Positions 1-13,300 of a stretch of DNA of 64,000 nucleotides are shown in pieces (position 1 is the first letter of the stretch; each line of letters begins with the position of its first letter). The stretch comes from Prorocentrum cordatum. Taxonomy: Eukaryota > Sar > Dinophyceae > Prorocentrales > Prorocentraceae. A program made the translations under genes and the position numbers. The notes under the pieces were generated by a model. The model ran no database searches and had not been told where the DNA came from. It saw only the letters and a list, made by a program, of their open reading frames with translations. The stretch is from NCBI GenBank assembly GCA_963575745.1, contig CAUYUJ010009558.1, positions 122,501 through 186,500 on the forward strand. The letters are read 5' to 3'.

Positions 1-77
1 GCCGGGGGGGGGGCGCCAACGGTGCCGCCACTCGGCCACTCGGGGGGAGCAAGAGGATACGGAAGCAGAGGACAGGG

Positions 78-218
78 CAGAGAATCAGCTCAGCCAGATG
101 GTTTTCCTGTCGCCTCCTGGCGCCAGTAGGTTGCCCATGCGTCGAGGAATTGGCCCGGCGGGGCCGAAACCAGAAGCAGCAGATTTCGCATCCCCCTCCT
201 TTTTCCTATCCTACCCTC
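78..218 (+). mobile_element. Family G element, partial
   Basis: It shares gagaatcagctcagc, ggcgcctcctggcgcc-like palindrome and ggccgaaaccag with the 18067 copy. Terminal repeats are lost on the left. Confidence 0.6.
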
Positions 219-599
219 TCGTCTGGCCTCGAGCCACCAAAGGTTGCCGGGGAAGGCCGCACATCGACAGAGTGCTGCATCGCTCGCTCTGGGCTGGTCT
301 TCGCACGTGTGCATGAGACTGACGGCGAAGGGGAACAGGACTGTGAGATGTCCCAGGCGATAGACAAAGCGTTGCACCAAAGAGCTGTTTCGGCGACCCT
401 GGGCCGCAGCCAGTACCTAATAGCGGCCGGGAGGGAGCGAAAACCAGCACGAACAGCCATGTAGCGCGAAGCCCACTGTTGTGAGGGCATTGTTGTTGTT
501 CCCCACATGTTCCGTGGGGTTCTGGTTTTCTTCCCACCCGCGTCGCACCAGCGTGTTCCTCACATCTCCCGCCTCCCTTTTCCTCTCCTCACCACACAG

Positions 600-776
600 C
601 ACATTGACACACAGCACGTATACAGCAGAGCACAGCACTGCTCAGCACAGCTCAGTTCAGCTCAGCACAGCACCGCACAGCACAGCTCAGCTCAGCACAG
701 CTCAGCAAAGCACTGCACAGCACCTCAGCACAGCACAGCTCAGCACAGCAAAGCACTGCACAGCACAGCACAGCAC
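600..776 (+). repeat. CAGCACAGCT-type short tandem array
   Basis: Irregular runs of cagcacagctcag make up this stretch, next to the 90-bp array. Confidence 0.85.
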
Positions 777-1226
777 GACGGTCGTCCAGGGCACAGCAGG
801 CGTGGGTTTCTGATAACACCACTGGGGGTGCGCACGGGGTGGTCCCTGAGTGCGGCCGCTATGCGTGACGGTCGTCCTTGCCCCAGCAGGCGTGGAGTTT
901 TCTCGACACCGCCGGGGGTGCGCACGGGGTGGTCCCTGAGCGCGGCCGCTATCCGTGACGGTCGTCCAGGGCACAGCAGGCGTGGCGTTTTCGCGACACC
1001 ACAAGGGGTGCGCATGCGGTGGTCCCTGAGCGCGGCCGCTATCCGTGACGGTCGTCCAGGACACAGCAGAAGTGGAGTTTTCTCGGCACCGCGGGGGGTG
1101 CGCACAGGGTGGTCCCTGAGCGCGGCCGCTATCTGCGACGGTCGTCCAAGGCACAGCAGGCGTGGTGTTTTCTCGACACCGAAGAGGGTGCGCACAGGGT
1201 GGTCCCTGAGCGCGGGAAATCACTGC
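777..1226 (+). repeat. 90-bp tandem array, five units
   Basis: Units start gacggtcgtcc at 777, 867, 957, 1047 and 1137, exactly 90 bp apart, and end gcggccgctat. Because 90 divides by 3, open frames of 30-residue repeats appear on both strands. I read this as a satellite, not a gene. Confidence 0.9.
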
Positions 1227-1339
1227 CGATGGGAAGAGACAGAGGAGGAGGACGAAGACTGAAGGAGGCGGCGGAAAGGGAAAGCGACGCCTGGCGGTCG
1301 GACGCGCGGCCCCCGCTCCTGGACCGACGGGACGGTGGC

Positions 1340-1390
1340 GTGCCTCCTCAACGCCTGCACCACCAGCTCGATGCCCGCGGCGTTGGCGAT
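1340..1390 (-). CDS. ARM gene exon 15 (last exon seen)
   Basis: This exon has 17 codons (residues 857-873): IANAAGIELVV then QALRRH, the first helices of another ARM unit. The acceptor is CCCGCAG before ATCGCC. The donor is CAC before gccacc (GC). The unit is not finished inside the window, so the gene continues to the left. Confidence 0.85.
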
Positions 1391-4300
1391 CTGCGGGGCA
1401 GGACCAGGCAAGGGGGTGGGGGGGGGGCGAGGAGGGCTTGGGGAGGAGAGGGCGAAGCAAGGCGGCGCGGGGCCTTCGGGTCCGCCAGGGTGGGGAAGGC
1501 GTTTGGGGCGCCCCCCTGCCCTGACCCCGAGGACTTGCCCCGTAGCAGGCGGCGAGTCCTGCGCTCTTTGCTCAAGGGCAAGCATCCCAAGTCTGGTAAG
1601 TCTGTCGATGATGACGGCAGACATGGATAGGGTTTAACTGTCTGCTCGAGCTTTGTGCCTGTAAGCAGGCGATGTTTCTCAGTCGTCGTCTCCGTAGCCT
1701 CCTCCTCCTCCTCCTCCTCCTCCTCCTCCTCCTCCTCCTCCTCTTCCTCCTCCTCCTCCTCCGCCTCCTCCTCCTCCTCCTCCGCCACCGCGCCACATGC
1801 CAGCATCCTCTCGAAAAGGGCGCGGGGGGGGGCTGGGCGGGCGCGATCCTCCCACACGCACGAGGGCGCGGCAGCAAAAGCAACCCACCAGGCAGTCCTG
1901 GAAGGGTGTATGGAGCGGCCCTGTGCTGCGCATCGTGAGCGCCTTCCAGCGGCACTTGATGGGCCACCCCCGTCGCTCCGCAGCTGGACCCGCGAGGGAG
2001 GTCGACCGGAGGAGGGGAGGAGGAGGGGAGGAGGAGGAGGAGGAGGAGGAGGAGGAGGAGGAGGAGGAGGAGGGGGAGGGGCAGGGCTCTTACCTCTGCG
2101 AGCCCGAGGCGCCATGAGGAGGGGAGCCGCCTGAGCGTGAGGGGCTTCTAGCTTGCCAGGCACCTCTTCTTTTCAAAAAGATCCGTATTCACCTACTCTG
2201 GAGTACGTGCCCACCCCCCTCGTACGGCCACGTCAGATCTGAGGGCAGTGAGCAGAATCACGACGGGAGGGTTGCAGAGGTTACGCGGACGCCTGCCGCA
2301 GGAGAATGTGCACACGTTGCTCGTCAAGGGAGTACCTCGCACCCAGGCGGAGGAGGAGGAGGAGGAGGAGGAAGAGGAGGAGGAGGAGGAGGAGGAGGAG
2401 GGGGAGGAGGAGGAGGAGGAGGAGGAGGAGGAGGCGTTGGACGGACACACAGTTGTCACCCTGTGGCTGCGCAGAGCGCTGCGTCGTGGAACAACAAACA
2501 AAAACCCACGGCGGGCCCTCGGCTCCTGGCGCTGCGGCGTCCCCACCACGGGGCGGCTCGCCCTGCTCCGGGCCTGCAGGACCCTCAAAGATCGATCGGG
2601 CTCGAGCAGCGGCGAAGAAAGGACGCGGCCCAGGGCTCCGATGGCGATGTCGTGCGATGCTTTTTTTTCGTGTGCCACGTCGGATCTTTTGGGGGGGCCG
2701 TGCTCGGCCTCCCCGTCAAAAACGAGGGGCGGAAGACCGGTTCCCAGGACGTGGCCGCGAGCTCCAGGGACCGCGTATGGGGATCGGACGTCTGGGGCTG
2801 CGGGGTCCTCCCAAGGTGTCCACGGTTCGGTGGGTCCGGTCTGGCCTCGTCGCGATCGGCTGCGTCCGGCCACGTCGCGGTCCGGTCGGTTGATGTTGTC
2901 AGCCAGGACTCGCTTGTACGCCTTTTCGGCCCAGCGCTGCTTGAACAAAAGAAGGCGAAACGCCAGGCAAGCAAACCTGTTTAACACGGGCACGGAAAAC
3001 GCATGCGTTTGCAGAGCGCAAGGAATCGGTGGCTGATTCGTTGTTCCTTAGATTCGTTCCCACGTTCACCTCGTTCTTATCTTATCACATCATGTTTCCC
3101 TTACCCCTGCTCTCTTAACTGTAATGTCGCGTTGTGGCCCTTTGTCGTGTTCTGGGCTTCGGGGTGAGCCTCTCGGGGCACTCTTGGGCCCTCCTTGGGC
3201 CGTCCATTGGAGCTCTCTTGGGCCGTCTTGGGACCCTCGTGGGCTGTCTTGAAGCCCTTCTGGGAGCCACTCACCTCTCACATCCTCCCGCTTCAGACTG
3301 CTGGTGTTAAGGCTCTGGCACGACATACAACAGTCGAGCAAACCTGGGGATAACAAATGAACATGGCATTTCCAGGTCTTCTTGTGCTAAGGCTTTGGTG
3401 CGACATACAAACATCAAGCAAACAACTTTGGGAAAATCAGTGAACATGGCATTTCCGGGCCTTCCTGTGGGTCCTTTTGGGGCTCTTTTGGGCCGTCTTG
3501 GGGCTCTCTTTGGCCGCCCTGGGGCCCTCTTGGGCCGTCTGGGGGGGGGCTAGGGCCGTCGTAGGGACCTCTCGGGGCCCTCCAGGACCCCTTTGGGAAC
3601 CTCCTGTGGCCCTCTTGGGGCTCGATTTGGAAACATTTTGAGGCCCTCAGGGGCCTCTCTGGGGCCGCCTTGGGGCTCTCTTGGGCCATCTTGGGGGCCT
3701 CTTGGGCCGTCTTGGAGCGGTCTTCGGGGCCTCTTGGGCCGTCTTGGACGTTGTGATGACCGAAGATGCGAATGTGCATACGTTTTCCTCCAGGAATGGG
3801 ACGATGTTTGCCTTTTGGAGCTCCTCTGGGGGGCCTCTTGGAGTGTCTTGAGGACCTCATTGGCCGTCCTGAGAACATATTGGGCCCAGTTGGAGCGGCC
3901 TTGGGCCGTCTTCAAACCTTCGTGGGACTCCAGGAGGCCGCCGTGGAATTATATGAAGTCGTCTAGGGAGCGTCTTGAGCCGTCTTGGGGGTCTCTTGGG
4001 CGCTCCTGGGGCTGACGTGGGCCGTCTTGGACCGAAAATGACAAATCTTTGGGGCCATTTGACCTCTTGGGGGCCTCTTAGGGGCCTCTTGGGGCCTCCA
4101 TGGGGCCTCTTGGGGCCGAGGGCCCGACAAGTCCGTTCGGGTACCCCGTCTGGGCCCCCTCTTGGAACCGTCTTGGGGGCCTCTTGGGCCGTCTTGGAGA
4201 CCTCTTGGGCCGTCTTGGGGCCGTCTGGCAGCCCTTTCCGGCAGTCTTGGGGCCGTCTTGGGGGACTCTGGGGCCGTCTTGGGGCGATCTGAGGGGCCTC

Positions 4301-7300
4301 TGGGGCCGTCTTGGAGCGTCGGGGAGCCGACAAGACGAGAACCCCAAAGACTTTTCAAAAAACCATTAGGGAATCGATGATGTTTGCCTCTCTTGGCTTC
4401 TTGGGGGGCCTCTTGGAAACCTCGGCCCCGTGTCCAGAGACAGCCGCGGGGGCCTTCATTCCGAGCGCTCCCAAGGCCCCCCTTCTCGGGATTGCCCAGT
4501 GCCCCCTGCTCCAGCGACACATGCGCACACGTAGCTGGCGGGCTTCGGCCGACGTCGCGAGGGAGACGAGGAGGGGGGCGGTAGGGGAGGAGGGACTGGG
4601 ATGGAGGGTGAGGGGTCGGAAGGGGACAAGGATGGAGAACTGCGAAGGGGGACGGGCAAGGGGACGAGGCGGAGAGATGAGGGGAGGGAGAATGGGGGAC
4701 GGGTGGCTGCCAGAGTTGCTCGAGGCCCAGGAGCAGAGGAACCCGCGTGAAGGAGAGGTAACGAGAGGAAGGAGGATGGGGGGGGGAGGCACTGCGCCGT
4801 GAGAGGGCATTGCTTTCTTTATTGCGCCGTGGAGCAATTGGCCACGTCGACTGGCGCCGGAGCGCACGGGGCCGTCGAAGTGGGCCCACGGGGTGAGAGG
4901 GCGTGTGCGGAAGAGCAGGAGGAGGAGGAGTAGGAGGAGGAGGAGAAGGAGGATGAGAAGAAGAAGGAGGAGGAGGAGGAGGAGGAGGAGGAGGAAGAGG
5001 AGGAGGAGGAAGACGAGGGGGAGGAGGAGAGAAGGATGAGGAGGAGTAGGAGGAGGAGGGGAGGAGGAGGAGAAGGAGGAGGAGCAGAAGGAGGAGGAGG
5101 AGCAGGAGGAGGAGGAGGAGGAGAGGAAGATGTTCCACTCTTCTTCGCAGGACATTTGTCCGTCCCGTCGCGCCGCTATCCGCCTCGAATCCGCGCTGAA
5201 TCCACGTCAAACTTGTCGACTCCACGTCGAATGGAGGTCGAGGCCGCGTCGAGTCCGCGTCGGAGGAACGCCGACTCTGCGACGAATCTACGTCGAGCGC
5301 ACCTCGGGCACAAGCAACGGACCGCCGCTTACAGGACAGACGAGGTTCCCAAAAATTGGATCTCAAAAAAAGGTGGTCTTTGTCTTGTTCGGCCTTTCGA
5401 CATTGGGCGGACGGGGGGGATGGCTCCGCACCTCTGCTTCATGCGACAGAACAGTGCGTCCTGTGAGGGAGACTCCACCTGCTCGAAGCAGGCGCCCAAA
5501 ACAGCCAAGAGCTACTCCATGGGGGGGTGCGAGGGCCCGAGCTGAATGGCAAAATAATGAGTAAGAAAATTATCATAAGGGCGTGCCTCCAGCATGTTCT
5601 GCTTGTGGATCCCCATGTTCGCCAGCGCACCGCAGCCCTGCTCCTGCACGGGGGCCGTGCGCGAGCGGCGGGGGGGAGGGGGCCAGGAGTGCGAGGTGCA
5701 AGAGCATGCCTCGATGCCTGGCGAGCAGGGAGGGAGGGATGCGAGAGATAGGAGCTATGGCAAGCTCGTGCTTAGTGGGCCCTGGAAACGACAGGGCCGT
5801 TTTTTGTTACCAGTTCCGTTTTGCCGTTTTTTTACCGGTTCCGACGCCGTTTTTTTACCAGTTCCGTCGCCGTTTTTTGACCGGTTCCGGCTCGGGCTCC
5901 AATCCTGGAGCCGCTTTTGTTGCCGTTTCCGGTCGCCGTTTTTTTGCCGCTTCCCTTTCCAAGGGACAGTTGTTTGGAACCGGTGAAAAAACGGCCCTGC
6001 CGTTTCCGGGGCCCACAAAAGAGGACGGTCCTCCTGCTGACCAGTTGTCCCCGCCTTCAGCTCGAGACAGCTCCACCCTCCACTCTCCCCGGGTAGCACC
6101 GTGGCCCTCCTCGCTGCAGGTGGCCCGCTGGTTTACCAGCCTCGAACGTATCCCTATCCCTAAGATTGACACACCAAAAGGCGATGAGAATCTTAGGGAT
6201 TCGCCCTCAAAAAATAAGGGAATCCCCAAGATTGGCATCGTGCTGAGGAGGTGCCCAGCATAGGGATAGGGCTCCCGACGCCGCGTGGCTCGTTCCACCC
6301 TGGACGGCCGCGGTCTGCCGGCAGCGCAGGTCGTCCGATATATCGGCGGGCTCGGGGCCACTGGCGGCCTTCAACCCTGGATTGCCCGCGCTGGGGCCGC
6401 CGTCGCGTCGACGCGACGCGAACCTGGCGTAGCGAAGAGAAGCGAGAATGTGCTTCAATACAGAGGCCCGACCACAAGAAACCTTCCACAAGAAACCAAG
6501 CCCTGAGACCCCAGGACGTCCATCGATTCTGGGTGTGGGAACGCCATGCTTTCCTTGCGAAACCATCGAAACCCAAGAAACCCAGGGCACCCTGGAGGCA
6601 AGCAGGGTGTGTTCTTGGCATGGGTCTCCACTGTACGCTTGCAGTCAGAGCTTTGCAGGGGCGTGCCGCTGGAGGCCCAGTCTGGGCAAGGACAGACTGC
6701 GCACCCGAGAAGCCCAGGAAAGACACTCGTGACCTCGTCTCGCAGGGGACCCTGGGAATACCAAGGCGAGGCGTCTCTGGATTACAAGGAATGGGGGGGG
6801 AGGAAGGATAACGAAACTAGGACGGCGAGGTAGGACACAGCCTTTTTTTTACAGGCGCGAAGAAGCCCTGTGGCACGAATAGGGGGACGAGGGCGAGGGA
6901 GCAGGGAGAGGGCGAGGTAGGACACACACACACACACTCACACGCACACCTCCGACGTCGATGCTTCTTCCAGGTAAGGGCTCAAGCCCAAGCTTCTCTT
7001 CTGGTGGGCGGGCCTGTAGACCCTGGACTGGAGGTGGTGTCGAGCAAGTGGCGTCGGAGCTGAACACGACAAATCACATGCGCGGAGAGGGCAATCAACA
7101 CACACGCGTTTCGGCACGCACGCGTTTGTGCTCTGCCCCCGCGTTAAAAGGGGGGATGTCGAACAAACGGCTGGCGCACTGTTTACACATGACCATATGG
7201 ACGCTGAGGAGGGGGGGGCGGGGGGCGCGGGGGCGGTATGCGTCTGGTGCTTGCGCATTTGGCATGGAAATGTCGAACATTCGGTCGGCGGGACATGAGC

Positions 7301-10300
7301 ACACAAATTTACGCACGAGGGAAGGGTACCCACTATGCGCTTGGCGCAAGTGCATGTGGCATGTGCTTTCATGGTGTTTGCTCCCAGGGGGATCTCGAAC
7401 ATGCTGTCGACGGGTTCTTCGCGCGTAGAAATAAGTTCACAGAAGAGTGGGACCCAACATGTTCCTGGCGCGTGCGCATTTGGCACGTGCTTCCACGTGT
7501 CCAGGCCTCAGAGGGATGCCGAACATGTGGTCGGCGGTCTCCTGACAGGTCAAATAAATGCGCCGAACAGATCCCTGGGGACACACGCCTGGGAGGCGGG
7601 CCAAGCCCCCGGAACGGAATAGGAGGGCGAGGGGGACCGAATCGAAGACGGAAGCGGAGGACGAGGAGGGAGGCAGAAGGAGGAATGAAAGGAGGGGGAC
7701 GGGGGCAGGAGGAAGCGAGAAGGAGGAGGACAAGGATGGAGGAGAAGAGGATGAGGATGAGGACGAAGAGGAGGAGGAGGAGGAGGAGGAGGAGGAGGAG
7801 GAGGAGGAAGAGGAGGAGGGGGACAGGAAATGGAAGAGGAGGAGGATAGGAGGAGGAGAAGGAGGGGGGGGGAGGGGGAGGAGGAGGAGAGGAGGAGGAG
7901 GGGGAGGATCTGTGGGGCGCTTCGTGCGCTGCCTGGGCCTCCAGAGACGCGCGGAGTCCTCCAGAGACCTCTGGGGGGGGGGGGGGGGGGAAATTCGACG
8001 GCGAGGGCGAGAGTTCGGTATGCTCCCCTCCACGACCAGGGAGCAGGAGAGGATGCTCACCCCGCAGGGCCCGGCTCTCGAGGAAGGGGGGGCAGGGAGA
8101 GAGGGAAGGACAAGGGGAACGATTGCAATGGCTCCTCCTCCCCTCTTCGCCAGTGGCCTTTCCCGGCTCATCCTCTTCCCGTCACTCTTATCTCATCCTC
8201 CTCCTCCTCCTTCTCCAGGATGGGAGGGAGAATCGTCAGGAGGAGGATGAGGAGGGAAGAGGAGGCAGGCTGAGGGGAAGCGGAAGGAAAGAGAGAAAGA
8301 TGGGTTGAGGAAGATAGGTAATGATACGGATAAGGGGCAGGGCAAACATTGAGCGGGAAATGTATGGAAACCAAACGGTACGTGTAATGGAAAAGTACGG
8401 GTGAAGGGGAAAGCAACTACGAAAGAAGACAAGTGAAAAGGGAGATGAGGGAAGAAAATGGCAGTATTGCGAATCTACGTTCTGCCATTGATCCTGGACG
8501 CCGACGTGCTCCAGATGCTTCGTCATGGCACCTAGGATGAAGCCCACGCCCCCGACCTGGCCAATCTTGACCTTGTTGGCGTCGTCATGCGCGAAGTTCG
8601 AGCAAGCCAAGCAAGCGAAGTGCTGAACGCGCGCATCGTCGGGCCACGTCTTCATAGCGTAGATAACCATCTCGATGGCGCCCGCCTGGAGTATGACGGT
8701 GCAATTTTCCTCCTGTGGGCGCAGCAAGAAGACTTATACCGCGCTTACAGGCTCGGAGCAATGCGCCAGAAAGACCCATCCCACCAGGGACAAACAAAGC
8801 CCCAACTGCAAAGTCTCCACGCAGGGGAAAGCCAGCCCGCCAGAAACCCCACCTCACGTGGGCGTCAGTCGCGCGATCAGCCCAAACTGCCAGACTCTGG
8901 CGGGCGAGAGACGAGATTGAACTCGAACTCCCCGTAAGGCACTGCATGTGCGGGCTTAGAGGATACAGTAGGGAACCGACCACAAGAAACCTTCCACAAG
9001 AAACCCAACCCTGAGAACCCAGGACGTCCATCGATGTTTGATGTGGGAACGTCACGCTCCCCATCGCAAAAGCATCGAAACTCAAGAAACCTAGGGCATC
9101 CTGGATGCAAGCAGGGTGTTTCTTGGCATGGGTCCCCACTGTATGTATGGATATGTGTTAGTGACCCTCCCTTTCGCCTCCGTCGCCTCATGCCCCACCA
9201 CCTCCTCCTCTCGGCTGCCAGCCCAGGGGGGGAAGTGAGCAGGATAGGGCCTTCTCAAAGGCGGCGGGTCTGCTCAGAAGGCCTCCTGCCTTCTGACCCG
9301 CTTCCTGCGTCTTCGGGGAAGGCTTCGAAAGCTCAAGGCGCCCTGGGACACACAAACAAATACACACAAATCCCAGGATCCCCCCATATTTTCTATTTTT
9401 TCTAAATGTTCGTCTTCCCCCCCCCGCTGTCCATCCATGTGTTCCCATAGTTTCCTGGGAATGCCCTCCTGAAGAACTTCTCCGAGGAGAGGGGGGGACG
9501 GGGCGGGCTCCCGTCCCTTCCGGGGAGGCCCGCCCCGTCAAACCTGCCCCCGCGGGCTCCCCGCCGATCCTGCCCCGCAGCTCGCGCGCGCGCGCCGTGG
9601 CGGAGCCCCGGGGCCCCTGACGCGGGAGCTCTCTTCGCTGCTCGCGCGCCTGCTCGGCGCCTCGGGGGGGCACGGGCCCCCCGCGCGGAGCCCCTCGCCC
9701 CGAGGCGCCCTCCGAGACAGACGGCAGGCCCCCAGGAAGCCGCTCGGAGGCTCCTCCTCCTCCTCCTCCTCCTCCTCCTCCTCCCCTCCTCCTCCTCATC
9801 CTCCTCCTCCTCCCTCCTCCTCCTCCTCCTTCCTCCCTCCTCCTCCTCCTCCTCCTCCTCCTCCGCCTCTCTCCTCTCCTCTCCTTCTCCGCCTCCTCTC
9901 CTCCTACTTCCTCCTCCTCCTCTCCTCCCTCCTCTCCTCCCCCCTCCTCCTCTCCTCCTCCTCCTCTCCTCCTCCTCCGCCTCCTTCTCCTCCCTCCCCC
10001 CTCCGCCTCCTCCTCCTCCTCCTCCTCCTCCTCCTCCTTCCTCCTCCTCCCTCTTCCTCCTCCTCCTCATCCTCCTTCTCCTCCTCCCTCCTCTCCTCCT
10101 CCTCCTCCTCCTCCGCCTCCTCCTCCTCCTCTCCTCCCTCCTCCTCCCCCTCCTCCTCCTCCTCCTCCTCCTCCTCCTCCTCCTCCTCCTTCCTCCTCCT
10201 CCTGCTCCTCCTCTCTCCTCCTCCTCCTCCTCCTCCTCCTCCCTCCTCCTCCTCCTCCTCCTCCTCCTCCTCCCTCCTCCCCTCTCCTCCTCCTCCCCTC

Positions 10301-13300
10301 CTCCTCCTCTCCCCCCTCCCCCGTCCCCCTCCTCCTCCTCCTCCTCCTCCCCTCCCCCTCATCCTCCTCCTCCTCCTCCCGCCCCCCTCCTCCTCCTCCT
10401 CGTCCTCGTCCTCCTCCTCCTCCTCCTCCCCCTCCACCACCTCCAGGAGCTCCAAGAGACCCCAGAAGGCCCCCGAGGGGCCCGGAAGACACCGCCGCCA
10501 AGGAGGCTTCTGAAAAACCTCCGCAAGGATCCGCACACGCATCCCAACAGCCTCGGACCCACAATCAAGGCGCGGTGGCGGGATAGGCCGAAGGCTACTA
10601 GATCCGCCGCCCCCTGTTTTTATTACATGTGGCGAGCAATGCTTAACTGCCGCAGAAGCTGATCCTTTGGAGACCCAATGGGGAAATGGGCCACGAAATT
10701 GCCTGGGTGCCTTGGGTCGTGTGACTGATCATCTGCGGCGCGGCGGGATGGACACCCCTGGGCGGCCTCCCAACGGTGCGGGCGTTCGTTGGACCACGCT
10801 CCCTTCTCATCAGTACTCCACGCACACGAACTGTCGGCACTGCGACCATCAGCGTTTGCAGCGCTGTGCCTGATCAGCGTCGTCGCCGCGGCAAACACAA
10901 TTCAGATCACCAGCGGCAGTCGACAAGCATGGGCGGCCGGGAGAACGACGCAGGGGCGCGAAATTGCCCGCGCGACATTGCCCGCAAGAACGTGCCTGCG
11001 CGAAAAGGCCCCAGAGCTGCGGCCCAAAATGGCCGCACGAATACACCCCAAAATTGATCCGCGAGCGCCTACAAAAGCCAGAAACCGTCTGAGACATTCG
11101 CACAACAGTTGCGGGTGGACAGTATGGTGCGGCATTTGGTGGTGCATTTCGTGCTGGAAGTTCCTGCAGCAACTTCTTATTTTTTGGCCGCGCTCAGCAT
11201 CAGTGCGGGCAGCGCCGCGGGTCAGCCAGCAACTGGTGCATAACGTCGTGTCTGCGTGGGAACAATTTCGTGTTCGTGCGAGCGAACATCATTTTGTGTT
11301 CGCGCGAGAACATCGTAGTGTCGTGCGAAAATCCGACGGCCCCCTGTGGAGCCATCAGGCTGCGAGGGTGAAGGCTGCAGTGCCCTGCGCCACTTCCATT
11401 TTCCAGCTTCCAATGTGATAGCTCTACTTTCTGCTTCCTACTGTGAATTGTTACTGTCCAGGCGAGGGGGGGAGCCGAAACGGACCCTGATTACCCTCTC
11501 CCAAAAGGGTTGCCAATATTATTGTGGGGTCCTGTGACACATAAAAGTACATAAGATTCGTGCCCCCGAGGCCATAACCCTTCGCAAATTACATGCTACT
11601 CGCGTCCCCGAGGCCACGATCCTTGCGAATTGCGCCATGCTCGCGTCTCCGAGGTCACGATCCCTTATTAATTACACCGTCTTTGCCCCCCGAATTCACA
11701 ATCCTTCATAATTGCGCAACGTCTGCGTCCCCGAAGCCACGATCCATGGTAGAGTATGCAATACTCGCGTTTCCCGAAGCCATACTCCTTCGCAAATGGA
11801 TCAATATTCGCACCCCCTGTGCCACGACTCTCCACAAATTAGACAAGACTCGCGTCTCCGAGGCCACGCACCGCAAATTAGATAATTCGCGTCTCCGAGG
11901 CCACGCTCCCTTCTGAATTACACCATGCTCGCGTCTCCGAGGCCAAGGTCCCTCGAACATTGACTGATGTTCGCACCCCCGAAGCCATAACCCCTTGCAG
12001 ATTACACCGTATTCGCGCCCCCGAGGCCACGATCTCTCGTAAGTTAAATGATATTCGCGTCTCTGAGGCCACGATCCTTTTAGTAGTTTGCTCAATACTC
12101 GCGCCCCGAACGCCATAATCCCATACAAAGTATGCAAGAATCGCGGTCCCGAGGCCACGATCCTTCGTACATTAAACTCAATGTGCGTCCGATCCTTCGA
12201 TAATTACTTGAGATCCACACCTTGAGGCCATGATCCCTAGCAGATGACGCAATATTCGCGTCCCCGAAACCACAATCCCGCACAAATCAAACAAGATTCG
12301 CGCCTCCGAAGCCACGACCCCTTGCAATGTACACCATATTCGCGTCTCCGGCGCCACAGCCCATAGCAAATTACGCCATATTCGCACTGCCGAGGCCACC
12401 ATCCCTTGCCAATTGCGCCAGATGGTTCCAAGATCGCTGTAAAACGGCCCAAGAGGGCCCCAAGAGGCCCCAAGAGTGCTCCAAGAGCACCCCCAAGAAG
12501 GGCCCCAAGAAGCTAAAACCAACGACCCCCCGGCTGGTTTGCAAGATGTTCGCATGCTCGCATTTCCGAGCTCCCAATGTTCCAAGACGGCCCAGGAGAC
12601 TCCCAAGATCGCTCCAAGAGGCGCCCAAGAGCGCCCCAGGACGGCCCAAGAAGCTCCCAAAACAGCCTCAAGAGGGCCCAAGAGGGCCCCGAGACGGCCC
12701 AAGAGGCACCCGAAACGGACCAAGAGGGCCCCAAGAGGGCCCCAAGAAGGGGCCCAAGAGGGGAGACCCGAACCGACATGTCGAGCCCTCCGTACCAACA
12801 GGCTCCAAGAAGCCCCCAAGAAGTTCCAAGAGACCCCAAGAGGCTCTAACACAGCCCCCAAGAAGCATCCGAACTGCCTCCGAGAGGCTTCCCAAGCCAC
12901 TTCAACACATAGACAAGAGGCCTCAGACCTGCAATCAAGGCAACGACACGTTCAATAATTACGCCAACGTCTGAATCTGCGCTGCTGAGTCCTATCCGCC
13001 CGCGCACGATGCCCCCAGACGTCCCAACACGGCGCCCAAGCGCACCGAAACGACTCGAAGCTGGCCGTATATGATAAGGTACGGATGATCTTGCGGTCGT
13101 GCGACCGCGATTTCGTGTTCGCGCAGGGATGAAGTCGTGTTCGGGCAGCACTCGCTTTGCATTTGCACGGCACTTACGCTGCTCACTGCCAGGGACTGCA
13201 ACAAACATGTCACGCTCTACGTGCAGACGTGACAAGGCAAGAGGATACATGGAAAGCAGCGCGCGGCAAGCGGACCCATTCGCGTAAGGCAGCGCCACCT

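Noticed and set aside
1930-1970. Possible ARM exon near 1930-1970 on the minus strand
   Set aside because: The frames give text such as QVPLEGAHDAQ that does not fit the ARM motif, and it lies 5' of exon 15, which already joins exon 14 in register.
9402-10564. Long minus-strand frames rich in Glu, Arg and Gly
   Set aside because: They are produced entirely by the (CCT)n tract, which has no stop codons in most frames. The same holds for all other GGA/CCT tracts.
11540-12430. CRISPR-like regular spacing
   Set aside because: The units are contiguous diverged 43-bp satellites without constant repeats separated by unique spacers, and the DNA is eukaryotic.
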